From: Qipengyuania mesophila
Lineage (GTDB): Bacteria > Pseudomonadota > Alphaproteobacteria > Sphingomonadales > Sphingomonadaceae
DNA length: 64,000 bases
Reading direction: 5' to 3'
Assembly (NCBI RefSeq): GCF_019711655.1
Contig: NZ_JAIGNU010000003.1
Location: 186,001-250,000 of the forward strand
The notes under the pieces are model-generated. The model made no database searches, was not told the origin of the DNA, and saw nothing but the letters and a program-made list of their open reading frames with translations. Shown piece by piece: positions 55,307 to 64,000 of the stretch (within the stretch, counting starts at the first letter, position 1; each line of letters opens with the position of its first letter). Position numbers and translations under genes: made by a program.

Positions 55307-55600
55307 ATGACCGAGGAACGCATTACCGAAACCACCGATGCGGTGGGTAACACCCACACCACGCACACAGTCGTCAGCGATGGCGAGACCCGTTCGGGCG
55401 GGACCAATTGGGTCCTGATCCTATTGGTGCTTGTCATCGCCGTGGTGGGCATTTTCTTCCTTACCCAGATGAACAGCGCCGAGGTCGCCAAGGACAATGC
55501 CATCGCCGGCGCCGCCGACGAGGTGGGCGAAGCGGCCAACCAGGTCGGTGAAGCCGCGCAGGGCGCCGGCGAAGCGGTTGAAAACGCCGTCAACAACTGA
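55307..55600 (+). CDS. single-pass membrane protein with Ala-rich tail
   Basis: This 97-residue protein has a polar Thr-rich N-terminus, one membrane helix (WVLILLVLVIAVVGIFFL, about 34-51) and an amphipathic alanine-rich tail with repeated E-AA/EAV units (VGEAANQVGEAAQGAGEAVE). It resembles small stress-related or apolipoprotein-like tails, but no family is assigned. A strong terminator follows the gene, so it is a discrete transcription unit. Confidence 0.7.
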   Translation: MTEERITETTDAVGNTHTTHTVVSDGETRSGGTNWVLILLVLVIAVVGIFFLTQMNSAEVAKDNAIAGAADEVGEAANQVGEAAQGAGEAVENAVNN

Positions 55601-55622
55601 GCTTTCGAGCTCCCGGAGAATG

Positions 55623-55655
55623 GGGACGATGCGCTCTGCGTGTCGTCCCTTTTTT
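55623..55655 (+). terminator. intrinsic terminator
   Basis: GGGACGA (55623-55629) pairs with TCGTCCC (55643-55649) around a 13-nt loop and is followed directly by TTTTTT (55650-55655). It closes the small membrane protein gene and separates it from the PEP-CTERM module. Confidence 0.85.
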
Positions 55656-55737
55656 GGTACGGTGTAAAATTTACCGACGGTTCACCCCTCTCTGCTAGTT
55701 AAGGATTCCGACACCAGCAATTCGCGAGCCGGACCGA

Positions 55738-57123
55738 ATGATCCGTCTGTTCAAGCACTACATCTCCTACAATGTCGTGCTGCTGTCCCTGATCGATCTC
55801 ATCTTGCTCGCGCTGGCGGGCGAGGCGGCCTGGCGCCTGCGGGTGATGCAGATCGATGTCGGCGTCGGGCAGGTCTCGGATCGTGCGCTGGAGATCGGCA
55901 TTTTCGCCGGCGTCATCTGGCTCGGCATGATCTCCGTCGGGACCTACGGGCCGCTGGCGTTGCGATCGATCCGTTTCGCCACCGCGCGGCTGCTGGTCGC
56001 CGTCAGCCTGGGCGTGCTGGCGATTTCGCTGATGGATTTCATTCTTCCCGGATCGGCGCTGTGGCGCTCGGTGCTGCTCTACGCGATGGGGATTGCGATC
56101 TTCGTGCTCGTCGCCAACCGGCTCGTGGCGGGCAAGCTTCTCGGGGTCGAAGCATTTCGCCGGACGGTCATCGTGCTCGGCGCGGGTGAACGCGCGCAGC
56201 GACTGCGGCGGCTTTCCCAGCGACCGGAGAGCGGATTTGTTGTCGGGGCCTTCGTCGCCATGGGCGATTCCACACCGGTCATCGAAACCGCCGTGCCGCG
56301 TGAGTCGATTGCCGATCTCGGGCGGTTCGTCGACCGTGCGGGGGCGACCGAAGTGGTGCTCGCGCTCCAGGAACGGCGCAATTCCCTGCCGCTGAAGGAC
56401 CTGCTGCGGGTCAAGACGCAGGGTGTCTATGTCTACGACTTCTCCAGTTTTCTCGAACGCGAGATGGGCCGTGTCGATCTCGACACGCTCAATCCCAGCT
56501 GGCTGATCTTCTCCGATGGATTTTCCGCCGGGCGACGCCTGTCGAGCATCGGCAAGCGTCTGTTCGATGTCGTGGTCAGCCTCGCGATCCTGATCGTTGG
56601 CCTGCCGCTGATCGCGATCTTCGCGCTGCTGGTGAAGCTCGACAGCCCGGGACCCGCCTTCTTCAGTCAGAAGCGGGTCGGACTCTATGGGCAGAATTTC
56701 ACCCTGACCAAGCTGCGTTCGATGCGGACCGATGCGGAGAGCGCGGGAGCGAAATGGGCGGAAAAGGACGATCCGCGAATCACCGGCGTGGGTCGTCTGA
56801 TCCGCAAGGTACGGATCGATGAACTGCCGCAGGTATGGAGCGTCCTCAAAGGCGACATGAGCTTCGTCGGGCCGCGCCCCGAAGTCCCCGCCATCGTGGT
56901 CGATCTCGAGCGGGAAATGCCCTTCTATGCCGAGCGGCATGTCGTCAAACCCGGCATCACCGGCTGGGCGCAGATCAACTACCCCTATGGTGCCAGCATC
57001 GAGGATGCGCGTCACAAGCTCGAATACGACCTCTATTATGCCAAGAACTACACGCCGTTCCTCGACATACTGATCCTGCTGCAGACCGCGCGGGTCATTC
57101 TCTGGCCGGAAGGAGCGCGGTAG
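55738..57123 (+). CDS. XrtA/PEP-CTERM-associated sugar transferase (TIGR03013-like)
   Basis: This 461-residue polyprenyl-phosphate glycosyl-1-phosphate transferase has an N-terminal membrane part (four helices to about residue 125), a Rossmann-like middle, and a C-terminal bacterial sugar transferase domain. It has KRLFDVVVSLAILIVGLP, KRVGLYGQNFTLTKLRSMRT, VGRLIRKVRIDELPQVWSVL, MSFVGPRPEVP and GWAQINYPYG. It starts extracellular polysaccharide synthesis at the inner membrane. The placement directly before prsK and prsR identifies it with the exosortase A (XrtA) associated form. Its TAG overlaps the GTG of prsK by one base. Confidence 0.9.
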   Translation: MIRLFKHYISYNVVLLSLIDLILLALAGEAAWRLRVMQIDVGVGQVSDRALEIGIFAGVIWLGMISVGTYGPLALRSIRFATARLLVAVSLGVLAISLMDFILPGSALWRSVLLYAMGIAIFVLVANRLVAGKLLGVEAFRRTVIVLGAGERAQRLRRLSQRPESGFVVGAFVAMGDSTPVIETAVPRESIADLGRFVDRAGATEVVLALQERRNSLPLKDLLRVKTQGVYVYDFSSFLEREMGRVDLDTLNPSWLIFSDGFSAGRRLSSIGKRLFDVVVSLAILIVGLPLIAIFALLVKLDSPGPAFFSQKRVGLYGQNFTLTKLRSMRTDAESAGAKWAEKDDPRITGVGRLIRKVRIDELPQVWSVLKGDMSFVGPRPEVPAIVVDLEREMPFYAERHVVKPGITGWAQINYPYGASIEDARHKLEYDLYYAKNYTPFLDILILLQTARVILWPEGAR

Positions 57124-59231
57124 TGGATTGGATCGGAAGCCTTTCCTACATCGCCTATACCACCGGAGCGATCATCTGCGCGCTCGCCGCGATCTGGATC
57201 GCCCGCAAGGGAGATGCGACGCGCGGCGACCGCATCCCGGCGGTACTTGCGGTAGCGCTGACTGCCAACTGGTGCTTTGCCGCTGCCAGTTTCGAGCCCG
57301 GACGGGCGATCGTCGAGTTGACCGAAATCGCGCGCAATCTCGCATGGCTGTTCATGCTGTTTCGCCTGTTCGGCAATGACGGTCGTGACGAGACGCTGCG
57401 GCTGGTGCGTCCGGCGGTCTTCTCGCTCGCCTTCGTCGAAGTGCTGCAATTCGTGCTGCTGGTGATCGCGCGGCGTTATGCGGTAACGACCGATCTGGCC
57501 GAACTGACCTACGAAACCGCGGCACTGTTCCGGGTGATGGTCGCGGTCGGCGCGCTGGTGCTGCTGCACAACCTCTATGCCGGTGCAGCTACGTCGTCGC
57601 GCCAGATCCTGCGCTGGAGCGCGGCATCGCTGGCGGGCATGTGGGCCTTCGACCTCAACTATTTCACCATCGGCTACATCACCGGCGCCTATCCGCCCGA
57701 ACTCGCGGCGCTGAGGGGCATTGCCGCCGCCGTCTTCGCGATTCCCTTCGCCATCGGGTTCAACCGCCACTCATCGCACCTCGCATTCCGCCCTTCGCGC
57801 GCGGTCACCTTCCGGTTCCTCTCTCTGCTGGTCATCGGTGGCTACTTCGCCCTGATGTTGGCCCTGGCCCGCTCGCTCGACATGCTGACCGGCGATCTGA
57901 CGCGGATGACCCAAGTCGGCCTGATCATCGCCGCCGGCGCGCTGGCGCTGATCTGGCTCCCCTCCGACCGCCTGCGCGGGTGGCTGCGGGTCACTGCGAT
58001 CAAGCACCTGTTCAAGCATCGCTACGACTATCGTACCGAGTGGATCCGCTTCACCGAGACGATCGGGACCACCGGCTTCGACAATATCTCTTTACAGGAA
58101 CGCGCAGTAAAGGCGTTGGCCGATATCACCGACAGCCCCTCGGGCATCCTGCTCGTAGCGGACGAGGAGGGCGCGCTCGAACTGGCTGCGAACTGGCGCT
58201 GGACGGGCATCGAAGTCCCCTCGCAGGCAGCACCGACAGGGCTTGCGGGCGTGCTCGAACGCAGCGAGTTGATCATCGACTTCGACGAGCTTCGCGCAGG
58301 CATCGACCGCGACGGGGAACAGGCACTGGTGCCCGGCTGGATGCGCGAAGACCCGCGGGCTTGGGCGGCCGTCCCCTTGCTCCACTTCGACCGGCTGGTC
58401 GGTCTGGTGCTCCTCTCCCGGCCGGTCATCGAGCGAAAACTCGACTGGGAGGATTTCGACCTTCTCGGCGTCGTCGGACGCCAGCTTGCCAGCTACCTTG
58501 CCGAACAGGCCAGCCAGACAGCCCTGCTCGAGGCGGGACGGTTCGACGAGTTCAACCGGCGCATGGCCTTCGTCATGCACGACATCAAGAATCTCTCGAG
58601 TCAGATGGCCCTGTTGCTTCGCAACGCCGAGAAGCACGCCGACAAGCTCGAATTTCGCAAGGACATGCTCGTCACGCTGAGGAACAGCGTCGACAAGCTC
58701 AACACGCTGTTGGCGAGACTGGGACGATATGGCGCACCGGAAAACTTTGCGGCGCGCGAATTCAATCTCGCCGAGTCAACGCGGCAGGTGGCGGAGCGCC
58801 TTAGTACCGTCCATCCGGTGGCGCTCTTACACAGCGAGGAGGTGATCGTCGAAGGCAATCCCGAAGCGCTCGACCAGGCGCTCGTCCACCTCATCCAGAA
58901 CGCGATCGAAGCCAGCGACCCATCCAGCCCGGTCATGCTGGAGGTCGTGCGAGACGGCATTTCGGGCAAGATCCACATCATCGACAATGGCTGCGGCATG
59001 TCGCAGCAATTCCTGCGGAAGGGCCTGTTCAAGCCTTTCGTGTCCTCGAAAAGCGGCGGTTTCGGAATCGGTGCCTTCGAGGCGCGCGAGCTGATCCGTT
59101 CGATGGGCGGTCGCATCGACGTCGAATCGCGCGAGGGCCTCGGCACGCGCTTCACCGTCAGTCTGCAGCTCCAATCGGCGAACTCGGTGCTCCGCCGGGG
59201 TTCGCCGGGTATCGAAAACGAGGTCGCATAA
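57123..59231 (+). CDS. prsK: XrtA/PEP-CTERM system histidine kinase PrsK
   Basis: This 702-residue membrane histidine kinase has about eight N-terminal helices (to residue 300), a GAF domain (about 320-470) and a kinase core. The H-box is FVMHDIKNLSSQ (His486), the N-box LVHLIQNAIEAS, and the ATP lid IIDNGCGMSQQFLRKG with KSGGFGIGAFEARELI. This fused layout and the phrase MHDIKNL are typical of PrsK. The GTG start overlaps the preceding stop, and the end overlaps the ATG of prsR. It signals to PrsR. Confidence 0.93.
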   Translation: MDWIGSLSYIAYTTGAIICALAAIWIARKGDATRGDRIPAVLAVALTANWCFAAASFEPGRAIVELTEIARNLAWLFMLFRLFGNDGRDETLRLVRPAVFSLAFVEVLQFVLLVIARRYAVTTDLAELTYETAALFRVMVAVGALVLLHNLYAGAATSSRQILRWSAASLAGMWAFDLNYFTIGYITGAYPPELAALRGIAAAVFAIPFAIGFNRHSSHLAFRPSRAVTFRFLSLLVIGGYFALMLALARSLDMLTGDLTRMTQVGLIIAAGALALIWLPSDRLRGWLRVTAIKHLFKHRYDYRTEWIRFTETIGTTGFDNISLQERAVKALADITDSPSGILLVADEEGALELAANWRWTGIEVPSQAAPTGLAGVLERSELIIDFDELRAGIDRDGEQALVPGWMREDPRAWAAVPLLHFDRLVGLVLLSRPVIERKLDWEDFDLLGVVGRQLASYLAEQASQTALLEAGRFDEFNRRMAFVMHDIKNLSSQMALLLRNAEKHADKLEFRKDMLVTLRNSVDKLNTLLARLGRYGAPENFAAREFNLAESTRQVAERLSTVHPVALLHSEEVIVEGNPEALDQALVHLIQNAIEASDPSSPVMLEVVRDGISGKIHIIDNGCGMSQQFLRKGLFKPFVSSKSGGFGIGAFEARELIRSMGGRIDVESREGLGTRFTVSLQLQSANSVLRRGSPGIENEVA

Positions 59232-60598
59232 TGGCAGATACCAAGCCCAAATTGCTGGTCGTCGAGGACGACGAAGGCCTGCAGGCCCAGCTCAAATGGG
59301 CCTATGAGGATTTCGACGTCGTGCTCGCGGGCACGCGCGAGGCCGCACTGGCCGCCCTGCGCGCCGAGGAACCCGCCGTGGTCACGCTCGACCTCGGATT
59401 ACCACCCGATCCTGACGGCACGAGCGAAGGTTTCGCAGTGCTCGAAGCGGTCATGGCGCTCAAGCCCGACACCAAGGTGATCGTCGCATCAGGGCATGGT
59501 GCCCGCGAGAGCGCGCTGCGCGCGGTCGAACAGGGCGCCTACGACTTCTACCAGAAGCCGGTCGACATCGACACGCTGGGGCTGATCGTACAGCGCGCCT
59601 ACCGGCTGCACCGCCTCGAGCAGGAGAACCGGAGCCTCGCCCAAAAGGTCGGCGAGGACCGGACCGTACTCGGTTCGATGGTTACCGCCGCGCCGGAGAT
59701 GGCCAAGGTGGCGCGCACCATCGAGCGTGTCGCCCCGACGAATGTCTCGGTCATGCTGCTCGGCGCCAGCGGCACTGGCAAGGAATTGCTCGCCCGCGGG
59801 GTCCACGAATCGAGCGATCGGAAAGACGGCGCCTTTGTCGCAATCAATTGCGCGGCGATCCCTGAGAACCTCCTCGAAAGTGAGCTTTTCGGGCACGAGC
59901 GCGGCGCCTTCACCGGCGCGGTCAAGATGACCGAGGGCAAGATCGAGATGGCCCATGGGGGCACGCTGTTCCTCGACGAGGTCGGCGACATTCCGCTGCC
60001 GTTGCAGGTCAAGCTGCTGCGTTTCCTCCAGGAACGGACGATCGAGCGGATCGGCGGTCGCAAGCCGATCGCGGTCGATACGCGGATCGTCTGCGCCACG
60101 CATCAGAACCTCGAGGCGATGATCGGCGAGGGAACCTTCCGCGAGGATCTGTTCTATCGGCTCGCGGAGATCGTGGTGAAGGTGCCGACGCTCGCCGAAC
60201 GGGCGGGCGATGCGGTGTTGCTGGCCAAGCATTTCCTCACCCGCTTCGCCAAGGAGATGAACCCCCAGGTCAAGGGCTTCGCGGCCGATGCGCTCGCCGC
60301 CATCGACGGGTGGGGCTGGCCGGGCAATGTCCGCGAGCTCGAGAACCGGGTGAAGCGCGCGGTGATCATGGCCGACGGCAAGCTTGTAAGCGCCGAGGAT
60401 CTCGACCTGCCGCAGTCCGACAAGGACGGGGGCGATCTGGCACTCAATCTCAAGGCCGCGCGCGAGCAGGCCGACCGGCGGATGATCCGCCAGGCGCTGG
60501 CACGCAGCGAGGGAAATATCTCCAATACCGCCAAGCTGCTTGGGATCAGCCGCCCGACTTTGTACGATCTCCTCAAACAGTATGATCTTCAGACGTGA
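59231..60598 (+). CDS. prsR: sigma-54-dependent response regulator PrsR (PEP-CTERM system)
   Basis: This 455-residue NtrC-family activator has a receiver domain (phospho-acceptor Asp54 in TLDLGLPPD), a sigma-54 AAA+ domain (Walker A GASGTGKE near 178-185, GAFTGA 225-230 for sigma-54 contact, [14 protein letters not shown]alker B) and a C-terminal FIS helix-turn-helix ([18 protein letters not shown]). PrsR is thought to drive sigma-54 promoters of PEP-CTERM and exopolysaccharide genes. I found no clear sigma-54 promoter before 55738. The ATG overlaps the prsK stop. Confidence 0.94.
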   Translation: MADTKPKLLVVEDDEGLQAQLKWAYEDFDVVLAGTREAALAALRAEEPAVVTLDLGLPPDPDGTSEGFAVLEAVMALKPDTKVIVASGHGARESALRAVEQGAYDFYQKPVDIDTLGLIVQRAYRLHRLEQENRSLAQKVGEDRTVLGSMVTAAPEMAKVARTIERVAPTNVSVMLLGASGTGKELLARGVHESSDRKDGAFVAINCAAIPENLLESELFGHERGAFTGAVKMTEGKIEMAHGGTLFLDEVGDIPLPLQVKLLRFLQERTIERIGGRKPIAVDTRIVCATHQNLEAMIGEGTFREDLFYRLAEIVVKVPTLAERAGDAVLLAKHFLTRFAKEMNPQVKGFAADALAAIDGWGWPGNVRELENRVKRAVIMADGKLVSAEDLDLPQSDKDGGDLALNLKAAREQADRRMIRQALARSEGNISNTAKLLGISRPTLYDLLKQYDLQT

Positions 60599-62342
60599 TC
60601 TGGGACCGGTCGCGGGTCTTCTGCTGGGGCTGGCGATCTTGGGGGGATGCGGGGAGCCGGCGCCGGACCATTCGCCGGTAGACGCTGCGCGTGCCCAGCT
60701 GGCGCGCGGCGATGCGCTGGCGGCGCGCGTGTTTCTCGAACGGGCGCTTGAGCAGGGGACGCCGCGCGAGGACGTCGCGGCGCTGTTCGGCGAAGCCGCG
60801 CTGGTGGCTGGTGATCTCCCGGCGGCGCGCAAGTGGCTTGGCCCGGGCAAGTTCTCCGAAGGCACCCGCGCGATCGGCTTCAGGCTGCTTGGACGCCTCG
60901 AAATGGCGCAGGGCAATCTGCCCGCGGCGGGCGCGGCCTTCGATCGGTCCTATCGTGTCGAGCCGGACAGTTCCGATCTGTGGGTCGATATCGGGCGATT
61001 GCGTTATCGCGGCGGCGAACAGGTTCAGGCGATCGAGGCCGCCGATCGCGCGCTGGCGCTCGATCCCGACAGTGGCGAGGCGCTGCAGTTTCGCGGCCAG
61101 CTCGCGCGCGATTCCGAGGGAATGGAGGCGGGCGCCGCGCTCTTGGCGAAGGCACTCGAGCGCCAGCCCGACGATCTCGAACTGCGCGTCGAATATGCCG
61201 CGACGCTGAGCGATGCCGGGCGCCCGAGGGAGGCCCTCGAGGCGCTCCGTGCTGCAGGCGGACATGCGGCGGTCACGCCGCGCGGCCTATTCGTCCAGGC
61301 GATCATCGCCGCGCGGGGGGACGACTTCCGCCTCGCTCGAAACCTCCTCGAAAAGTCCGATCTGGAGAGGTCCGAACTGGCCTCGGCACAGCTGCTGTCG
61401 GCAATCATCGATCTCGCGGAAGAGAACTACGCGAGCGCGGCCCTGGCGCTCGACCGGCTCTATTCGCGCCAGCCCGACAATCGCCGCGTGCGCGAACTGC
61501 TTGCCTATGCGTTGTCGCGCAGCGGGGGTGAGCGCGAGCTCGTCCATCGGTTTGCCGAGGTGGCCAAGGGAAGGGCGGGGTCAGCCTATCTCCAGCTGCT
61601 GGTCGGCCGTGCCTGCGAGACGCTCGGCGATCGTCAGCGAGCGGCATTCTTCATCGATTTGGCGGCGCTCGACGGGACCGGCCTGACCGTGCTGCCGAGC
61701 AGGAGCCCGCAAGCTGCCCGGACTGCGCCCGCCACGCTCGGCGGCGCACAGCTGCGTGATTACGTCCGGGCGGCGATCGCCGGGCGCGAGACGGCCGCGG
61801 CGGTGAAGCGCGCGCGCGCCTTCGCGCAGCGCTTCCCCGGCTCGGCCGACGCCCAGGCGCTGTTGGGCGATGCCGAGTTGGCGCAGGGCAACAAGGCAGC
61901 GGCGAGAGCGGCCTACGAGCGATCCGCGAAGGTTCGGCGACCCTGGCCGTTGGCGCTGCGCATCGCCGGTGTCCAGGACGATCCGGCGCGGGCGCGCCAG
62001 ATGCTCGCGCACTATGTCCGCAACAATCCGATGAACGGCGAAGCCGCTGCGGTGCTGGCCGACGCGGTTGCAGCGCAGGGCAAATGGGATCGGGCCGCGC
62101 AATTGCTCGATCATGCGATCATGCTGGGACAGGCCCGCGTGCCCTGGGTGCTTGCGGCGCGCAGCATCGCGGCGCTCCAGCTCGACGATCGCGAAGATGC
62201 GCTCGACTATGCGCTAGCGGCGCACGAACTCCAGCCGATGAACCCGCTGGCGATCTCCGCGCTGCTCGCAGCCTTGCCCGACACCGAGGCAGCGGCGAAG
62301 GTCGAGCTCGAAGCGAAGCTGCAGTCGCTGACGGCAGGCTGA
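60582..62342 (+). CDS. TPR-repeat lipoprotein (PrsT-like)
   Basis: This 586-residue protein has a lipoprotein signal (LLLGLAILGGC, lipobox LGGC) and a long series of TPR-like helix pairs (for example AARAQLARGDALAARVFLERAL, LRYRGGEQVQAIEAADRALALDPDSG, VKRARAFAQRFPGSADAQALLGDAEL, WDRAAQLLDHAI). PrsT, a TPR lipoprotein of the XrtA/PEP-CTERM system, occupies this place after prsK-prsR and matches in length class. It overlaps the prsR end by 17 nt. Function is probably in assembly or export of polymer. Confidence 0.85.
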   Translation: MIFRRDLGPVAGLLLGLAILGGCGEPAPDHSPVDAARAQLARGDALAARVFLERALEQGTPREDVAALFGEAALVAGDLPAARKWLGPGKFSEGTRAIGFRLLGRLEMAQGNLPAAGAAFDRSYRVEPDSSDLWVDIGRLRYRGGEQVQAIEAADRALALDPDSGEALQFRGQLARDSEGMEAGAALLAKALERQPDDLELRVEYAATLSDAGRPREALEALRAAGGHAAVTPRGLFVQAIIAARGDDFRLARNLLEKSDLERSELASAQLLSAIIDLAEENYASAALALDRLYSRQPDNRRVRELLAYALSRSGGERELVHRFAEVAKGRAGSAYLQLLVGRACETLGDRQRAAFFIDLAALDGTGLTVLPSRSPQAARTAPATLGGAQLRDYVRAAIAGRETAAAVKRARAFAQRFPGSADAQALLGDAELAQGNKAAARAAYERSAKVRRPWPLALRIAGVQDDPARARQMLAHYVRNNPMNGEAAAVLADAVAAQGKWDRAAQLLDHAIMLGQARVPWVLAARSIAALQLDDREDALDYALAAHELQPMNPLAISALLAALPDTEAAAKVELEAKLQSLTAG

Positions 62343-62380
62343 GACATCTCGACAAGGGGCGCCGGTCCGGGCAGGGGTGG

Positions 62381-63385
62381 ATGATGGCGCTGCGATCCGT
62401 TTTTGCCGACCCGATGGTACGCATGCTGGTCGCGGCGATCGTGCTGGCAATAGTGCTGCCCGCGACGGGCGAGGCACGCGGTGCTGCACAGGCGATCGCG
62501 AACGCGGCGATCTTCATCCTCTTCCTGCTCAACGGCATGCGCATTGCCCGCCGCGATATCGCTGCGGGATTCGGGAATTGGCGGTTCCTCCTCCCGCTGG
62601 TGCTGTGGGTGTTCGGGGCCATGGCGCTGGCAGGCCTTGGCATCGCTGCGCTCGGTGCCCGCGTGCTCGCCCCTTCGGTGGCGCTCGGCTTTCTCTACCT
62701 CGGTACGCTGCCTTCGACCGTGCAATCGGCGACGTCCTACACTTCGCTCTCCGGGGGGAATGTGGCGCTGTCGGTGGTGGGGGCGGCGCTGCTCAACATT
62801 CTAGGCGTCTTCGTGACCGTGCCGCTGTTCCTCGCCCTCGGGGGTAGCGGAGCCGGTGCGGTGGGCATGGACGTGGTGATCAAGATCATGCTCTTGCTGA
62901 TCCTGCCCTTCGCCATCGGCCAGGCGATCCAGGACTACACGCTCGCCTTCACCGCGCGCCATCGCCCCAAGATCGTCTGGATCGACCGCTTCGCAATCGC
63001 AGCGGCGATCTATGTCGCCTTCTCGGGCGCGGTCGAGCAGGGGATCTGGTCGCGCGTCGACCCGGGCGACTGGCTCGTGATCGGTGCGCTGGTCGCGGGA
63101 TTCCTGCTGATCGGCAATCTCGGGGCGTGGATGGCGAGCGGAGCCTTGCGCCTGTCGCGGCCCGACCGGATCGCTTTCCTCTTCGCCGGTGCGCAGAAGA
63201 GCGCCGCTGTCGGAGCCCCACTTGCCACCATCCTGTTTCCGCCTGCCGAGGCAGGCTTCGTGGTGATCGCGCTATTGCTCTACCATTTCTTCCAACTGGT
63301 GGTGGCCGCGCCGATCGCTAGTCGGCTGAAGCGGCCGTCTCGTCCGGATGCCGTTGGTTATAGCGCACCGACCACCAGAAGCTGA
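62381..63385 (+). CDS. bile acid:sodium symporter-like (SBF/YfeH-type) transporter
   Basis: This 334-residue membrane protein has about ten helices and the SBF_like pattern: NAAIFILFLLNGMRIARRDI, LGFLYLGTLPSTVQSATSYT, GGNVALSVVGAALLNILG and the late FAGAQKSAAVGAPLATILFP. Substrates of bacterial members are mostly unknown. ATG 62381 or ATG 62384 may be used. Its C-terminal part extends over the 3' end of the opposite DUF475 gene by 68 bp. It is single, after the PEP-CTERM module. Confidence 0.88.
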   Translation: MMALRSVFADPMVRMLVAAIVLAIVLPATGEARGAAQAIANAAIFILFLLNGMRIARRDIAAGFGNWRFLLPLVLWVFGAMALAGLGIAALGARVLAPSVALGFLYLGTLPSTVQSATSYTSLSGGNVALSVVGAALLNILGVFVTVPLFLALGGSGAGAVGMDVVIKIMLLLILPFAIGQAIQDYTLAFTARHRPKIVWIDRFAIAAAIYVAFSGAVEQGIWSRVDPGDWLVIGALVAGFLLIGNLGAWMASGALRLSRPDRIAFLFAGAQKSAAVGAPLATILFPPAEAGFVVIALLLYHFFQLVVAAPIASRLKRPSRPDAVGYSAPTTRS

Positions 63386-64000
63386 GCCCGATCAGGATCG
63401 CGCCGATCAGCCCGGTCACAGTCTCGGGAATATGGAACTTGGCGGACATGAGCATGATCGCGCCCAGAACGATGATCGCCCAGAACGCGCCGTGTTCGAG
63501 GAAGCGGTAAGCCGCCAGGGTACCCTTGCGCACAAGGTGGATCGTCATCGAGCGCACGAACATCGCGCCGATCGACAGGCCCAAGGCGATCACGATCATG
63601 TTGTTCGAGAGCGCGAAGGCACCGATCACGCCGTCGAAACTGAAGCTGGCGTCGAGAACATTGAGATAGAGGAACCCGCCAAGCCCGCTGCGCACCACCG
63701 CGCCCTGCAATTTCGCAGCCTCCTCCTTCATCTCGAGGATCGCATTGATCCCCTCGACGGCGATGAACGTGACGAGGCCAAGGATACCGGCGACCAGAAA
63801 GGTCAGCGCTTCGTCGGGTTCGAGCATGGTTGAAATGCCCCAGAGTGCGAGGAGGAGAAGCGCAATTTCGGCGGCAGGCAAGGCGGCGAACTTGCTCAGC
63901 CATTCCTCGATCGCCCGAATCCAGTGAATCTCCTTGTCGAGATCGAAAAAGAATTTCAGCCCGACCATGGCGAGGAAGGCCCCGCCGAATCCCGCAATGC
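63318..64000 (-). CDS. DUF475 family membrane protein (5' part missing)
   Basis: The gene runs off the right edge; 227 residues are visible. It has at least five helices, GGAFLAMVGLKFFFDLDKEIHW, LEMKEEAAKLQGAVVRSGLGG, NVLDASFSFDGVIGAFAL and MFVRSMTIHLVRKGTL, the DUF475 pattern (TerC-related membrane proteins linked to metal or tellurite responses). The frame continues upstream past the window edge, so ATG 63968 is internal. The 3' end overlaps the convergent transporter gene. Confidence 0.88.
   Translation of the reverse strand, partial: IAGFGGAFLAMVGLKFFFDLDKEIHWIRAIEEWLSKFAALPAAEIALLLLALWGISTMLEPDEALTFLVAGILGLVTFIAVEGINAILEMKEEAAKLQGAVVRSGLGGFLYLNVLDASFSFDGVIGAFALSNNMIVIALGLSIGAMFVRSMTIHLVRKGTLAAYRFLEHGAFWAIIVLGAIMLMSAKFHIPETVTGLIGAILIGLSFWWSVRYNQRHPDETAASAD

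Noticed and set aside
55655..55737. Possible sigma-54 promoter TGGTACGGTG before the sugar transferase
   Set aside because: The -24 GG is present but no GC occurs at the -12 position with the required spacing.

Overview
The window is a 64 kb stretch of a GC-rich alphaproteobacterial chromosome, most likely from the Sphingomonadales and probably the Erythrobacteraceae (Erythrobacter/Qipengyuania type). This placement is an inference. It rests on the protein types (DUF2842, FixK-like regulation of cbb3 oxidase, class I aldolase beside pgk, the zapA-6S-folate ligase order, XrtA/PEP-CTERM regulators) and on the codon bias, which opens long meaningless antisense frames nearly everywhere. Most of the window is dense housekeeping sequence with overlapping start and stop codons.

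Layout. 1-2.6 kb: end of an unidentified gene, fructosamine kinase, low-molecular-weight phosphatase, CHASE3-GGDEF cyclase. 2.7-7.5 kb: acetyl-CoA synthetase, a TonB-dependent receptor and OmpW. 7.6-17.7 kb: a complete microaerobic respiration locus, consisting of a Crp/Fnr (FixK-like) regulator, ccoNOQP, ccoG, fixH, ccoI, ccoS, a small exported cysteine protein, and hemN. Three FNR boxes lie before the regulator, before ccoN and before hemN. 17.9-20.3 kb: aldonolactone oxidase and a D-threonine aldolase-like enzyme. 20.4-26 kb: tRNA-Pro, thyA, a branched-chain 2-oxoacid dehydrogenase operon (E1a, E1b, E2), a DUF1801/OmdA protein, tRNA-Asp. 26.4-30.5 kb (minus strand): a coiled-coil gene, zapA, a likely 6S RNA, folate cyclo-ligase, DUF2842, a GPH-type transporter and an MBL-fold hydrolase.

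30.7-40.3 kb is a central carbon run (tkt, gap, pgk ... fba) with a thioesterase, a serine hydrolase, a flavin-dependent halogenase and a degenerate halogenase-like partner placed between pgk and fba. 40.3-46.1 kb: thiE, an L,D-transpeptidase, an M23 peptidase, efp, an inositol monophosphatase and several small unknowns. At 46.1-48.5 kb, a tRNA-Leu is followed by about 2.3 kb of more AT-rich sequence: a membrane protein, an HxlR regulator and a divergent Tat-exported cupin. An 11-bp copy of the tRNA 3' end closes this segment, so it looks like a small integrated island. 48.6-55.6 kb: SLC13-type transporter, M20 amidohydrolase, long-form isocitrate lyase with a divergent RamB-like regulator, and a small membrane protein with a strong terminator. 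55.7-62.3 kb: the XrtA/PEP-CTERM-associated glycosyltransferase, the PrsK/PrsR two-component pair and a TPR lipoprotein. The window ends with an SBF-like transporter whose 3' end overlaps a truncated DUF475 gene on the other strand.

How the parts fit: acs, isocitrate lyase and the RamB-like regulator form an acetate/acyl-CoA use theme. FNR boxes tie the terminal oxidase, its assembly factors, the anaerobic haem enzyme and possibly OmpW into one low-oxygen regulon. No CRISPR array, transposase, integrase or phage gene was seen. The longest gene-free stretches are 48277-48553 and the 6S RNA region. The least explained items are the halogenase pair, the small exported protein after ccoS, the tRNA-Leu island and the unknown gene between efp and the monophosphatase.
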